Part shown: in pieces, positions 37,183 to 45,491 of the stretch
Position numbering within the stretch: position 1 is the stretch's first letter
Layout: each line of letters starts with the position of its first letter
Source: Pseudomonadota bacterium
Lineage (GTDB): Bacteria > Pseudomonadota > Gammaproteobacteria > Xanthomonadales > Xanthomonadaceae
DNA length: 64,000 nt
NCBI GenBank assembly: GCA_018242425.1
Contig: JAFEBX010000003.1
Coordinates: forward strand, 372,001 to 436,000
Direction: 5' to 3'
Notes under the pieces: generated by a model
What the model saw: the letters and a program-made list of their open reading frames with translations, nothing else
The model's database searches: none
Told to the model about the DNA's origin: nothing
Made by a program: the position numbers and the translations under genes

Positions 37183-38895
37183 GTGGCACGCATCCCGGAC
37201 GCCTTCATCGACGACTTGCTCAACCGCACCGATGTGGTCGAGATCGTCAACGCGCGGGTGCCGTTGAAGAAAAAGGGCAACGAATACACCGCCTGCTGTC
37301 CCTTCCACGACGAACGCTCGCCATCGTTCTTCGTCTCCCCCGCCAAACAGTTCTATCACTGCTTCGGCTGCGGCGCGCATGGCAGCGCGATCAGCTTCCT
37401 GATGCAGTTCGATCGCCTCGAATTCCTCGACGCCATCGACGAACTGGCCAAGCGCGCCGGCATGGAGATTCCGCGCGATACCGCCCAACGCAACGCCAAT
37501 CCGGAAACGCAGCCGCTGTTCGGCGCGATGGACGCGGCGGCGGCATTCTTCAAGCGCCAACTCGCATCGAGCAGTCGCGCCCAGGCCTATCTCGACCAGC
37601 GCGGCGTCGATGCCGCGACCCGCGACCATTTCGCCATCGGCTATGCCCCGCAGGGTTATGACGGACTGCGCAACGAACTCGGCACCGACCAGCGGCGCAT
37701 GCAGTTGCTTGAACGCTCGGGCCTGTTCTCGCGCAACGACAAGGGCAACGTCTACGACAAGTTCCGCGATCGCGTGATGTTTCCGATCCACGATCGCCGC
37801 GGCCGTGTGATCGCGTTCGGCGGTCGCGTGCTCGACAAGGACGACACGCCGAAATACCTCAACTCGCCGGAAACCGCGCTGTTCCACAAGGGCCGCGAGT
37901 TGTACGGCCTGTGGCAGGCACGACAGGCGAATCCCAAGCTGGAACGCCTGCTGGTGGTCGAAGGCTACATGGACGTGGTGTCGCTGGCGCAGCACGGCAT
38001 CCGCTACGCCGTCGCCACGCTCGGTACCGCGACCACGCCCGAACACGCCGAACTGCTGTTCCGCAACGCTCCGGAAGTGGTGTTCTGTTTCGATGGCGAC
38101 GCCGCCGGCCGCCGCGCCGCGTGGAAGGCGCTGGAATCGGTGTTGCCGCGCATGAAGGATGGCCGCCAGGCCTTCTTCCTGTTCCTGCCCGATGGCGAGG
38201 ACCCCGACACCCTGATCCGCCAGGAAGGCCATGCCAAATTCGAGGAACGATTACGCAACGCGACGCCACTGTCCGAGGTGTATTTCGCCGAACGCATGCA
38301 GGGCGTATCGCTGACCTCGGTGACCGGCAAGGCGACGCTGGTCGATCGCTGCCGCGCCGATATCGCCAAGATTCCCGACGGCGGCTTCCGCGACGCGATG
38401 GTCGCGCGCATCCGCGAGCTCACCAATGTCGACATCACCGACGCCAACGCGATCCCGCGCGCGCCGGCGCCGTCGAGCTCCGCTGCGCATGCGAAACGCA
38501 GCCTCGTGCGCCACGCCATCACCTTGCTGCTGCAGCACCCGCCGCTGGCCGACCGCGCCGCAGTTCCCTACGAATTTGAATCTCTGCAGCTGGCGGGCAT
38601 TCCCTTGCTGGTCGAATTGCTCGACGTGCTGAAGGCGCGCCCCGGGCTGACCGTCGTCGGCATCCTCGAATCCTTCGCCGACCATCCCGATGCAGGTGCG
38701 CTGCAGAAGCTCGCCACCTTCAGCGAACCCGGCGGCCCGGAGGAATGGATCGTCGATTTCGATGGCGTGCTGGTGCAGCTCTCCAAACAATCGACGCAAC
38801 AACGCATCGACCAATTGCAGTCGCGCATCCGCGACCTGAACGACGACGAAAAAACCGAACTGCGCGAACTGCTGCGACTGCGACTCGCATCCTGA
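37183..38895 (+). CDS. dnaG: DNA primase
   Basis: Makes RNA primers at the replication fork with DnaB helicase. The 570-residue protein has the CHC2 zinc ribbon (C39, H42, C60, C63), the RNA-polymerase core with the IHDRRGRVIAFGGR segment, and the TOPRIM domain with VVEGYMDV (metal-binding Glu) and FCFDGDAAGR. The C-terminal helicase-interaction domain is present and diverges from E. coli, as usual. The start is GTG. rpoD does not follow; a YeiH-type gene does. Confidence 0.97.
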   Translation: MARIPDAFIDDLLNRTDVVEIVNARVPLKKKGNEYTACCPFHDERSPSFFVSPAKQFYHCFGCGAHGSAISFLMQFDRLEFLDAIDELAKRAGMEIPRDTAQRNANPETQPLFGAMDAAAAFFKRQLASSSRAQAYLDQRGVDAATRDHFAIGYAPQGYDGLRNELGTDQRRMQLLERSGLFSRNDKGNVYDKFRDRVMFPIHDRRGRVIAFGGRVLDKDDTPKYLNSPETALFHKGRELYGLWQARQANPKLERLLVVEGYMDVVSLAQHGIRYAVATLGTATTPEHAELLFRNAPEVVFCFDGDAAGRRAAWKALESVLPRMKDGRQAFFLFLPDGEDPDTLIRQEGHAKFEERLRNATPLSEVYFAERMQGVSLTSVTGKATLVDRCRADIAKIPDGGFRDAMVARIRELTNVDITDANAIPRAPAPSSSAAHAKRSLVRHAITLLLQHPPLADRAAVPYEFESLQLAGIPLLVELLDVLKARPGLTVVGILESFADHPDAGALQKLATFSEPGGPEEWIVDFDGVLVQLSKQSTQQRIDQLQSRIRDLNDDEKTELRELLRLRLAS

Positions 38896-38932
38896 CCGCG
38901 AATACCCTCCCAATCCCGGCCATCCCGACCCC

Positions 38933-39970
38933 ATGACTGCCACGACATCGAATCCCTGGCGCGCGCGCCTTCCCGGCCTGCTGCTCGCCGCCGCCCTCGC
39001 CCTTGCCGCGATGTTGCTGGAGCCGTGGACCAAGCGTTTCGGCATGAGTGCGCTGCCGACCGCGATCGTGCTCGGCATCATCCTCGGCAACACCGTGTTC
39101 CCGCGCATCTCGGGGCTTGCTGGCGCCGGTGTCGATTACGCGCGTTCGCGCCTGCTGCGCGTCGGCATCGTGCTGTTCGGTTTCCGCCTCACCTTCCAGG
39201 ACATCCTCGGCGTCGGCGCAACCGGCATCGTCGTTGACGTGATCATGGTGACATTGACCTTCCTGCTCGCGTTGTTCCTCGGCCGCCGCGTGTTCAAGCT
39301 CGACCGCGACAGTTCGATCCTGATCGGCTCGGGCGCCGCGATCTGTGGCGCCGCCGCGGTGATGGCCGCCGAACCGGTGGTCAAGGCGCAGGCGCACAAG
39401 GTGTCGGTCGCGGTGGCGACGGTGGTGGTGTTCGGCACGATCGCCATGTTCCTCTACCCGCTGTTCTGGCCGCTGCTGCAATCGCATCACGGCTTCACCC
39501 AGCACGACTACGGTCTTTACGTCGGATCGAGCGTGCACGAAGTCGCACAGGTGGTGGTCGCCGGCAAGTCGGTCGGCGATGAAGCCGCCAACATCGCGGT
39601 GATCGAGAAGATGATCCGCGTCATCCTGCTCGCGCCGTTCCTGCTGCTGTTGTCGGCGTGGCTGCGCGACAGGAACGACGCCAGCGGCAAGCGTGCACCG
39701 ATCGTGATTCCGTGGTTCGCGATCCTGTTCCTGGTGGTCGGCGCGTTCAACTCCTTCCACCTGTTGCCGAAGGCGCTGGTCGATGCCTTGCTGATGATCG
39801 ACACCTTCCTGCTGGCGATGGCGATGGGCGCGCTCGGCGTGCGTACCCATGCCGGCGCGATCCGCCAGGCCGGCCTCAAGCCGTTGCTGCTGGCAACGAC
39901 GCTGTTCGCGTGGCTGATCGTCGGGGGATTGCTGGTGAATATCGGGGTGGCGCGACTGTTCGGGCACTGA
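38933..39970 (+). CDS. YeiH/UPF0324 family membrane protein (putative sulfate exporter)
   Basis: A 345-residue protein with about ten hydrophobic segments. Family features: ALPTAIVLGIILGN near residue 40, RVGIVLFGFRLTFQDI near 75, LIGSGAAICGAAAVMA near 124, VGSSVHEVAQVVVAG near 194 and AMGALGVRTHAG near 300. Family members have been proposed as sulfate exporters (PSE family); direct evidence is limited. It follows dnaG by 37 nt and converges on ctaB. Confidence 0.88.
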   Translation: MTATTSNPWRARLPGLLLAAALALAAMLLEPWTKRFGMSALPTAIVLGIILGNTVFPRISGLAGAGVDYARSRLLRVGIVLFGFRLTFQDILGVGATGIVVDVIMVTLTFLLALFLGRRVFKLDRDSSILIGSGAAICGAAAVMAAEPVVKAQAHKVSVAVATVVVFGTIAMFLYPLFWPLLQSHHGFTQHDYGLYVGSSVHEVAQVVVAGKSVGDEAANIAVIEKMIRVILLAPFLLLLSAWLRDRNDASGKRAPIVIPWFAILFLVVGAFNSFHLLPKALVDALLMIDTFLLAMAMGALGVRTHAGAIRQAGLKPLLLATTLFAWLIVGGLLVNIGVARLFGH

Positions 39971-39988
39971 GCCCGATCCTCCGGCGCG

Positions 39989-40912
39989 CTACACCCGATC
40001 AAGCACGAACGGCGGCACCGGCCGCAACCACGGCAGCAGCCAGTGGTCGACCAGCAGGAAGGCGAACAGCGCCATCAGGTAGATGATCGAATACTTGAAC
40101 ACCTGCATGGCGAACAGTTCGTCCGGCGGATTCTGCAGCTTCCACGCATACCAGACGAAGACCGCGCCGAGGAACAGCGCGCCGCCGAGGTAGAACACGC
40201 CGCTCATCCCCGCCACCCACGGCAGCACGCTCACTGCAACCAGAAGGACGGTATAAAGCAGGATCTGCTTGCGGGTGTATTCGACGCCATGCGTCACCGG
40301 CAGCATCGGCACCAGCGCCTTGGCGTAATCGGCGCGACGGAAGATCGCCAATGCCCAGAAATGCGGCGGCGTCCAGACGAAGACGATCAGCACCAGCAAC
40401 AACGCGTACGGCCAGTCCCAGTGGCCCTGCATCCCGGTGACCGCCGACCACCCGAGCAGCGGCGGCGCGGCGCCGGCCAATCCGCCGATCACGATGTTCT
40501 GCGGCGTCGCGTGCTTCAGCCACGCGGTGTAGACGACGGCATACCCGATCAGCGAGGCGAAGGTGAGCAGCGCGCAGATCCAGTTGACGCCGATGATCAG
40601 GATCGCCATCGATGCCGCGCCGAGCAGCAGCGCGAACACCAGCACCTGGGTTGGCGTGAGCGCATGCGAAGGCAGCGGGCGATGCTGCGTGCGCGCCATC
40701 AGCACGTCGATGCGGCGATCGATCAGGTGGTTGATCGCCGCCGCCGATGATGCCGCCAGCCAGATGCCGAGCAGGCCCAGCGCGCCATGGCGCAGGTTGT
40801 CCACGGTCGGCAGGCCGGGAATCGCAAGGCAGATGCCGACCAGCGCGGTGAACACGATCAGCGCCACCACGCGCGGCTTGGTCAACGGCCAGTAGTGCGC
40901 CCAGTTCGTCAT
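39989..40912 (-). CDS. ctaB: Protoheme IX farnesyltransferase (heme O synthase)
   Basis: Adds a farnesyl group to heme B to give heme O, the precursor of heme A. The 307-residue UbiA-family membrane protein starts [15 protein letters not shown] and has the prenyl-diphosphate motif [21 protein letters not shown] near 70-90, with further helices to nine in all. The ATG overlaps the ctaA stop (ATGA), so it is chosen over a longer frame. Last gene of the oxidase run. Confidence 0.95.
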   Translation of the reverse strand: MTNWAHYWPLTKPRVVALIVFTALVGICLAIPGLPTVDNLRHGALGLLGIWLAASSAAAINHLIDRRIDVLMARTQHRPLPSHALTPTQVLVFALLLGAASMAILIIGVNWICALLTFASLIGYAVVYTAWLKHATPQNIVIGGLAGAAPPLLGWSAVTGMQGHWDWPYALLLVLIVFVWTPPHFWALAIFRRADYAKALVPMLPVTHGVEYTRKQILLYTVLLVAVSVLPWVAGMSGVFYLGGALFLGAVFVWYAWKLQNPPDELFAMQVFKYSIIYLMALFAFLLVDHWLLPWLRPVPPFVLDRV

Positions 40913-42090
40913 GTCGGTTGCACCGTCCGCAACGGTCGCTGGATGCGCGCCAGCAACGACACCAGCAGGAACAACAGGATCGCCGCCCCGGCGTTGTGCA
41001 GCACCGCCACCAGCAACGGCAGCGCCAGCTTGACGTTGGTGACGCCGAGCGCGAATTGCGTCGTGACCAGCAGCGCCAGCAGCACGCCCCAGGTGCGCAT
41101 GCCCGGCAGGCGGATCAGGCGGATGCCCAGCCACCAGATGTAGAGGAACACCATGCAGGCCATGATCCGGTGCGCCACCTGGATCGCGATGCGCGACTGG
41201 CCATCGAGGATGCCGCCTTCATAGTCGACGCCGATGCCACGCCACAACACGAAACCGTTGCGCCAGTCGGCGTTCGGCCACCAGTGGCCGGCGCACTTCG
41301 GGAAATTGTCGATCGACATGCTGCCGGCGCCACAGGACAGCGCCGCGTAATTCGAACTGGTCCAGCCGCCGAGCGCGATCTGGATCGTCAGCAACACCAC
41401 GCCGGCGATCAGCAGGCGGCGCAGCAGGCGCGTATCGGCGAGGCGGATCGGCACGTTGGTCGCGCGCCACGCCATCCATGCCAGCAGCGCGAAGGTGGTG
41501 AATCCGCCGAGCAGGTGGCCCATCACCACGATCGGCTTGAGCAGCCAGGTCACCGTCCACATGCCGAGCAATGCCTGGACGATGATCACCGCGAAGGTCA
41601 GCATCGCCACGCGCGACAGGTCTTCGTTGTTCCAGCGCCACGCCGCCGCCAGCAGGATCGCTTCCGCGGCGATCGCCAGTGCGGCCGACGCTTCGTGCAT
41701 GCCGCGCATGTATAGCGGGATCGCCAACGCGACGAGGATCGCCGACGTGACCACCTGCAGGATGCCGAGCCGGCGCCGGCGCGCGGCGATCACCGCCAGC
41801 ACGAACACCAGGAAACCGAGCGTCGCGGCGAGATGGCGATGCATCTGTTCGCGCCAGGCCTTGGTCGGGTCGAGTTCGCGGATGGCGGTCGCTGCGTGAT
41901 TGGTGATGTCGGCCGAAGCCTTCGGCCACGCCGCGCGGCCGTAGCAGGTCGGCCAGTCGGGGCAGCTCAGGCCCGCGTTCGACAGGCGCACGAACGCGCC
42001 GAACACGATCACGGTGAACGCCAGCGCCACCGCCAGCCAGGCCAGGCGATGGAAATGACGGGACAGCACGGGAACGAGGGGACGGCTCAT
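40909..42090 (-). CDS. ctaA: Heme A synthase
   Basis: Oxidises heme O to heme A for cytochrome c oxidase. The 393-residue protein has about eight membrane helices, with heme-ligand histidines in [10 protein letters not shown] near residue 84, [20 protein letters not shown] and [10 protein letters not shown], and the family's [19 protein letters not shown] (paired cysteines) near 31-49. The start overlaps the stop of the upstream SCO-like gene (ATGA), and the 3' end overlaps ctaB. Confidence 0.95.
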   Translation of the reverse strand: MSRPLVPVLSRHFHRLAWLAVALAFTVIVFGAFVRLSNAGLSCPDWPTCYGRAAWPKASADITNHAATAIRELDPTKAWREQMHRHLAATLGFLVFVLAVIAARRRRLGILQVVTSAILVALAIPLYMRGMHEASAALAIAAEAILLAAAWRWNNEDLSRVAMLTFAVIIVQALLGMWTVTWLLKPIVVMGHLLGGFTTFALLAWMAWRATNVPIRLADTRLLRRLLIAGVVLLTIQIALGGWTSSNYAALSCGAGSMSIDNFPKCAGHWWPNADWRNGFVLWRGIGVDYEGGILDGQSRIAIQVAHRIMACMVFLYIWWLGIRLIRLPGMRTWGVLLALLVTTQFALGVTNVKLALPLLVAVLHNAGAAILLFLLVSLLARIQRPLRTVQPT

Positions 42091-42656
42091 TGCAGCTTCA
42101 GCAGGCGGGAGAGGTCCATGCGCAGGTCGGCCGGATCGAACCCCGGAGCGTACCGCAAGACCACGAAGCCATTGGGGTCGACCACATACACCACCGCGTC
42201 ACCGGGCGCATCGGCACGCGGCAAACGGACCTTCAGCACATCCACCGGGCCGACCGCGCGCGGCGCGCTGGTCTTCGGCGCGCTGGCCGGAACCGCGCCC
42301 GCCCACAGCACGTCGGCGTGGTCACGGGTATGCCCCAGCGCCTGCCAGACGATGTCGAGGTCGTGCGCGAGCTTGTCGCAGCGCTCGCGGCAATCGGGCG
42401 CGGGCACCGCGAGGATGCGCCAGCGGCGTTCCGCCGGCGACCACGGATAGGCGGTGCCATCGGCGAGTTGCAGGGCGACCCCGCGCAGGTCGGTCGGTGG
42501 CTGCAGCAACTCGCCCTTGTTCTTCAGGCCCTGCGGGCGCCAGCCGGAAAAACGCAGCGCGCCGGCCAGCACGAAGCTGCCGAGGAACAACAGGGCGATC
42601 GCCAGCAGCATCCGGCGATTGCGGTTGCGGACATCGGGGATATTCGGATCAGACAT
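42087..42656 (-). CDS. SCO-like thioredoxin-fold membrane protein with CxxxC
   Basis: A 189-residue protein with one N-terminal membrane helix (about residues 16-37) and a periplasmic domain. It has CRERC (C89, C93), the CxxxC spacing of SCO copper chaperones, and a thioredoxin-like ending VVYVVDPNGFVVLRYAPG. It lies between SURF1 and ctaA, overlapping both, where a copper-delivery factor for the CuA site is expected and no ordinary SCO1 gene is seen. The distal histidine of SCO1 is not evident. The ATG giving MSDPN is preferred; GTG three codons upstream is possible. Confidence 0.75.
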   Translation of the reverse strand: MSDPNIPDVRNRNRRMLLAIALLFLGSFVLAGALRFSGWRPQGLKNKGELLQPPTDLRGVALQLADGTAYPWSPAERRWRILAVPAPDCRERCDKLAHDLDIVWQALGHTRDHADVLWAGAVPASAPKTSAPRAVGPVDVLKVRLPRADAPGDAVVYVVDPNGFVVLRYAPGFDPADLRMDLSRLLKLQ

Positions 42657-43365
42657 GGGCATCACGTCGCCGCGAACGGCGATTCAACAGGAGGGCAATA
42701 ACGAGCACCGTGGCCGCCATCGCGAACCACTGCACCGCATAGGCGATGTGGCGTTCCGGCGGCATGGTGTTGGGTAGTACATCGAGGTCGCGTTCACCAC
42801 CGATGCGCAACTCGGGATCGAGGCGCAACACGCGCGGCGCAAACATGCGTTGGTCGAGCAATCGCGGCAACTCCGGCGCCGACAACGCCGTGACCAGCAC
42901 GTCGCCACCGGGCAGGCGCGTGGCAACCGGCGACATCAATCCATGCGAGGGCGGCGGCATCAGCAGACCGCGCACTTCGCGCAACTCGGGCTGCGGCAAT
43001 GTCGGCATGTGGTGGCGATCGAGCACCGGCAACCAGCCGAGATCGACCAGCAACGGCTGCGTTGCGCCAGCCGGCAGGAAGGCACGATACGCACGCACGC
43101 CAACCTGTCCGTTGTGGACCTGGCTGTCGAGCAACACTGCCGGGGACGACAGGAACCGACCGCTGCCTGCCGCCCAGTCATAGCTCGTGGTGCGCGCGGG
43201 ATCCGAAGCCGCGTCCAACGCGATCGCCTGTCGCCGCGCGATGGTCGCCTCCGCTTGGGCCAGCATCGCCCGCTTCTGCTGGGCACGACCGAGCTGCCAT
43301 GCGCCCAGCATGCCGAACACGCCGGCCACGACGATCGCCAGCAACCACCAGCGCAAGCGTTTCAC
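42649..43365 (-). CDS. SURF1 family cytochrome oxidase assembly protein
   Basis: A 238-residue protein with a helix at each end (about residues 5-25 and 205-225) around a periplasmic domain. WQLGRAQQKRAML near 26, LVDLGWLP near 116 and HIAYAVQWFAMA near 208 are SURF1 signatures. SURF1 helps insert heme A into subunit I. The GTG start (VKRLRWW) is chosen because upstream sequence in frame overlaps the divergent DUF2909 gene. The 3' end overlaps the SCO-like gene by 8 nt. Confidence 0.9.
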   Translation of the reverse strand: MKRLRWWLLAIVVAGVFGMLGAWQLGRAQQKRAMLAQAEATIARRQAIALDAASDPARTTSYDWAAGSGRFLSSPAVLLDSQVHNGQVGVRAYRAFLPAGATQPLLVDLGWLPVLDRHHMPTLPQPELREVRGLLMPPPSHGLMSPVATRLPGGDVLVTALSAPELPRLLDQRMFAPRVLRLDPELRIGGERDLDVLPNTMPPERHIAYAVQWFAMAATVLVIALLLNRRSRRRDAHV

Positions 43366-43428
43366 CGGACTGCACCCGCGCGCGCAGGCTGCGATAATCG
43401 CGGTATCGTCCCTGCACAGGCCACTGCC

Positions 43429-43656
43429 ATGAATCCGTCGCTGAAGCTCGTGCTGATAGTGGGCGTACTCATCCTGATCGTCTGGAACCTCGGCCAAGGC
43501 CTGTACTACATGCTGACGGATCGCGGCCAGTCGAAGCGCACGGTGAATGCCCTCACGCGCCGCATCGCGCTGTCCGTCGCGCTGATCCTCTTCATCATCC
43601 TTGCCATCTGGATGGGGTGGATTACACCCCACGGCGTTGGTAGTAATCCGGGTTGA
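43429..43656 (+). CDS. Twin-transmembrane DUF2909 protein
   Basis: A 75-residue protein with two membrane helices (about residues 6-28 and 45-65) joined by a basic loop, MLTDRGQSKRTVNALTRR. This is the DUF2909 pattern of small proteins found beside cytochrome oxidase genes in betaproteobacteria and gammaproteobacteria. It is the only gene of the locus on the plus strand, divergent from SURF1 and convergent with ctaE. A role in oxidase assembly is inference from location. Confidence 0.85.
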   Translation: MNPSLKLVLIVGVLILIVWNLGQGLYYMLTDRGQSKRTVNALTRRIALSVALILFIILAIWMGWITPHGVGSNPG

Positions 43657-43723
43657 TTTCCCGGCGCATCATCGAATGATGCAGAACAAACAACGAAGGT
43701 GCTGGCGGGCGTGTCGAGCGATA

Positions 43724-43849
43724 CCTCTGGCCTCTGGGCGATGGGCTGACAAGGCGCTGCGAGCGCGCAAACCGGAGTTGACTCAAGTGTCAATGAGGAT
43801 TTGCGCGCGAGCGGGCAACGCCGTCAGCACGAGCTCCAGAGGTCAGAGG
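43724..43849. repeat. Long imperfect palindrome at the ctaE 3' end
   Basis: CCTCTGGCCTCTGG (43724-43737) pairs with CCAGAGGTCAGAGG (43836-43849), one mismatch. Inside, GCTGAC (43745) pairs with GTCAGC (43823), GCGCGCAAA (43763) with TTTGCGCGC (43800) and TTGAC (43778) with GTCAA (43789), all about the same centre. A shorter perfect hairpin, GCATCAT-CGA-ATGATGC, lies at 43666-43682. The palindrome covers the ctaE stop codon and most of the 186-nt convergent gap. It may serve as a bidirectional terminator or an mRNA 3' stabiliser; there is no T-run. Confidence 0.7.
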
Positions 43850-44724
43850 ACGTAGACGAAGAGGAACAGCATCAACCACACCACGTCCACGAAGTGCCAG
43901 TACCACGCCACCGCTTCGAAACCGAAGTGGTCCTGCGGGGTGAAATGGCCCCTGAGGCAGCGCAGCCAGATCACGATCAGCATGAAGGTGCCGAGCGTCA
44001 CGTGCAGGCCATGGAAGCCGGTGAGCATGAAGAAGGTGGAACCGTAGATGCCGGAGGCCAGCGTCAGGTTGAGTTCGTGGTAGGCCTCGCGGTATTCCGT
44101 CGCCTGGCAATACAGGAAGGTGCAGCCAAGCAGGATGGTCAGGCCGAGGAAGAACAGCAGCACGCCGCGCTTGTTGGCCTTCAACGCATGGTGGGCGATG
44201 GTGATGGTGACGCCCGAGCTCAGCAGGATCAGCGTGTTGAGCAGCGGCAGGCCCCAGGCCGGCACGGTGCTGAAGCTGCCGCCGATGGAGGCCGGGCCAT
44301 TGGTCGGCCAGCCGCCGGTGAAGCCTTCCCACAGCAACGCATTGGTGCTGCCGCCGTGGCCATCGCCGGCGAGCCACGGCAATGCGAACTGGCGGGCATA
44401 GAACAGCGCGCCGAAGAACGCGGCGAAGAACATCACTTCCGAGAAGATGAACCACACCATGCCCATGCGGAACGAGGTGTCGACCTGCTTGTTGTAGTAG
44501 CCGCGCACCGATTCGGTGATGACGTCGGCGAACCACTTGAAGAGGATCACCGCGAGGAAGGCGAGACCGACGAGGAAGGTGGTCTTGCCCCAGCCGTCGT
44601 GGTTCAGCAGGCCGCCGAAACCGAGCATGGTGGTGAACAGCGCGACCGAGGCGACCACCGGCCACGGGCTGCTGTGCGGCACGTAGTACACGTTGCGATC
44701 GGGAGCGTGGGCGTCGTGGGCCAT
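43843..44724 (-). CDS. ctaE: Cytochrome c oxidase subunit III
   Basis: A 293-residue membrane protein with seven helices. YYVPHSSPWP near the start, RMGMVWFIFSEVMFFAAFFGALFYAR in pieces near residues 86-110, the ATEYREAYHE segment near 208, and the C-terminal WYWHFVDVVWLMLF are subunit III hallmarks. Subunit III stabilises the subunit I core and aids proton uptake. It follows ctaG by 16 nt. Its stop codon lies inside the long palindrome. Confidence 0.96.
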   Translation of the reverse strand: MAHDAHAPDRNVYYVPHSSPWPVVASVALFTTMLGFGGLLNHDGWGKTTFLVGLAFLAVILFKWFADVITESVRGYYNKQVDTSFRMGMVWFIFSEVMFFAAFFGALFYARQFALPWLAGDGHGGSTNALLWEGFTGGWPTNGPASIGGSFSTVPAWGLPLLNTLILLSSGVTITIAHHALKANKRGVLLFFLGLTILLGCTFLYCQATEYREAYHELNLTLASGIYGSTFFMLTGFHGLHVTLGTFMLIVIWLRCLRGHFTPQDHFGFEAVAWYWHFVDVVWLMLFLFVYVL

Positions 44725-44740
44725 GGCTTTGCTTCTCTCG

Positions 44741-45340
44741 TCAGGGCGCGGCCGGAGCCGCCGTTGTTGCGCCGGCGGCGAGTGCGCGCTCGGTCAGGGT
44801 GTCATTCTGGTAGAACGTGTACGACAGCGTCAGCACGTCGATGTCGGACGGCAGCGCGGGATCGACCACGAAGCGCACCGGCATGTCGCGCGTCTCGCCC
44901 GGCTGCATCTTCTGCTCGGTGAAGCAGAAGCATTCGGTCTTGGCGAAATACTTCGACCCCTGCGCCGGCGCGATCGACGGCACCGCGTTGCCGACCACCA
45001 CGTGGTTGCTGTTGTTGTGCGCGCGATAGGTGGCGGAATACGGCTTGCCGGTTTCGACGCGCATCTGCAGCTGGTTCGGCGCGAAATCCCATGACAGCTT
45101 GGAATTGACGCGCCCGTCGAACTGCACGGTGACCCAGCGCGAGGCCACCGGTGCCGCCGCGACGGCGGCGACCTGGTTCGGTCCTTTCGTCAGGCGCACG
45201 CCCAGCACCTTCTCGCAGGCGATGCGGTAGAACGGCACCAGCGAGAACGTCACCAGGAAGGCGACCGCGATCACCAGCACCAGCTTGCCGATCCCGCGGG
45301 TGCTGCCGGGAGGCGCGTCGGGCGTCATCTCAGCGGACAT
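44741..45340 (-). CDS. ctaG: Cytochrome c oxidase assembly protein CtaG/Cox11
   Basis: Delivers copper to the CuB site of subunit I. The 199-residue protein has one membrane helix (about 17-38), a conserved [10 protein letters not shown] with C42, and the copper-binding CFCF motif at C137 and C139, followed by MPVRFVVDP and TLSYTFYQ. This is the Cox11 layout. The ATG lies 11 nt inside the small upstream gene, implying coupling. Confidence 0.95.
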   Translation of the reverse strand: MSAEMTPDAPPGSTRGIGKLVLVIAVAFLVTFSLVPFYRIACEKVLGVRLTKGPNQVAAVAAAPVASRWVTVQFDGRVNSKLSWDFAPNQLQMRVETGKPYSATYRAHNNSNHVVVGNAVPSIAPAQGSKYFAKTECFCFTEQKMQPGETRDMPVRFVVDPALPSDIDVLTLSYTFYQNDTLTERALAAGATTAAPAAP

Positions 45341-45488
45341 ATCCGCCCATTCCGAGCACGAGGAACGCCAGATAGACCGCCAGCGCGACGCCAGCGACCA
45401 TCCACGCCGTGCGCCGGGCGCGCTGGCGCGCCACGGCGACTTGCGGATCGGCCGCCTTGGAACCAGTCGTCGCGAGCGGCTTGGCCAT
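45330..45488 (-). CDS. 52-residue single-helix protein in the oxidase operon
   Basis: A short open frame of 53 codons between ctaD and ctaG: starts [11 protein letters not shown], has a basic segment RQRARRTA, then one hydrophobic helix (about residues 29-48), ending GGYVR. The ATG is 4 nt after the ctaD stop and the stop overlaps the ctaG start, a fully coupled position. It resembles the tiny 'cytochrome oxidase small assembly protein' annotations in xanthomonads and betaproteobacteria. Too short for common gene callers, so easily missed. Confidence 0.8.
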   Translation of the reverse strand: MAKPLATTGSKAADPQVAVARQRARRTAWMVAGVALAVYLAFLVLGMGGYVR

Positions 45489-45491
45489 CAA

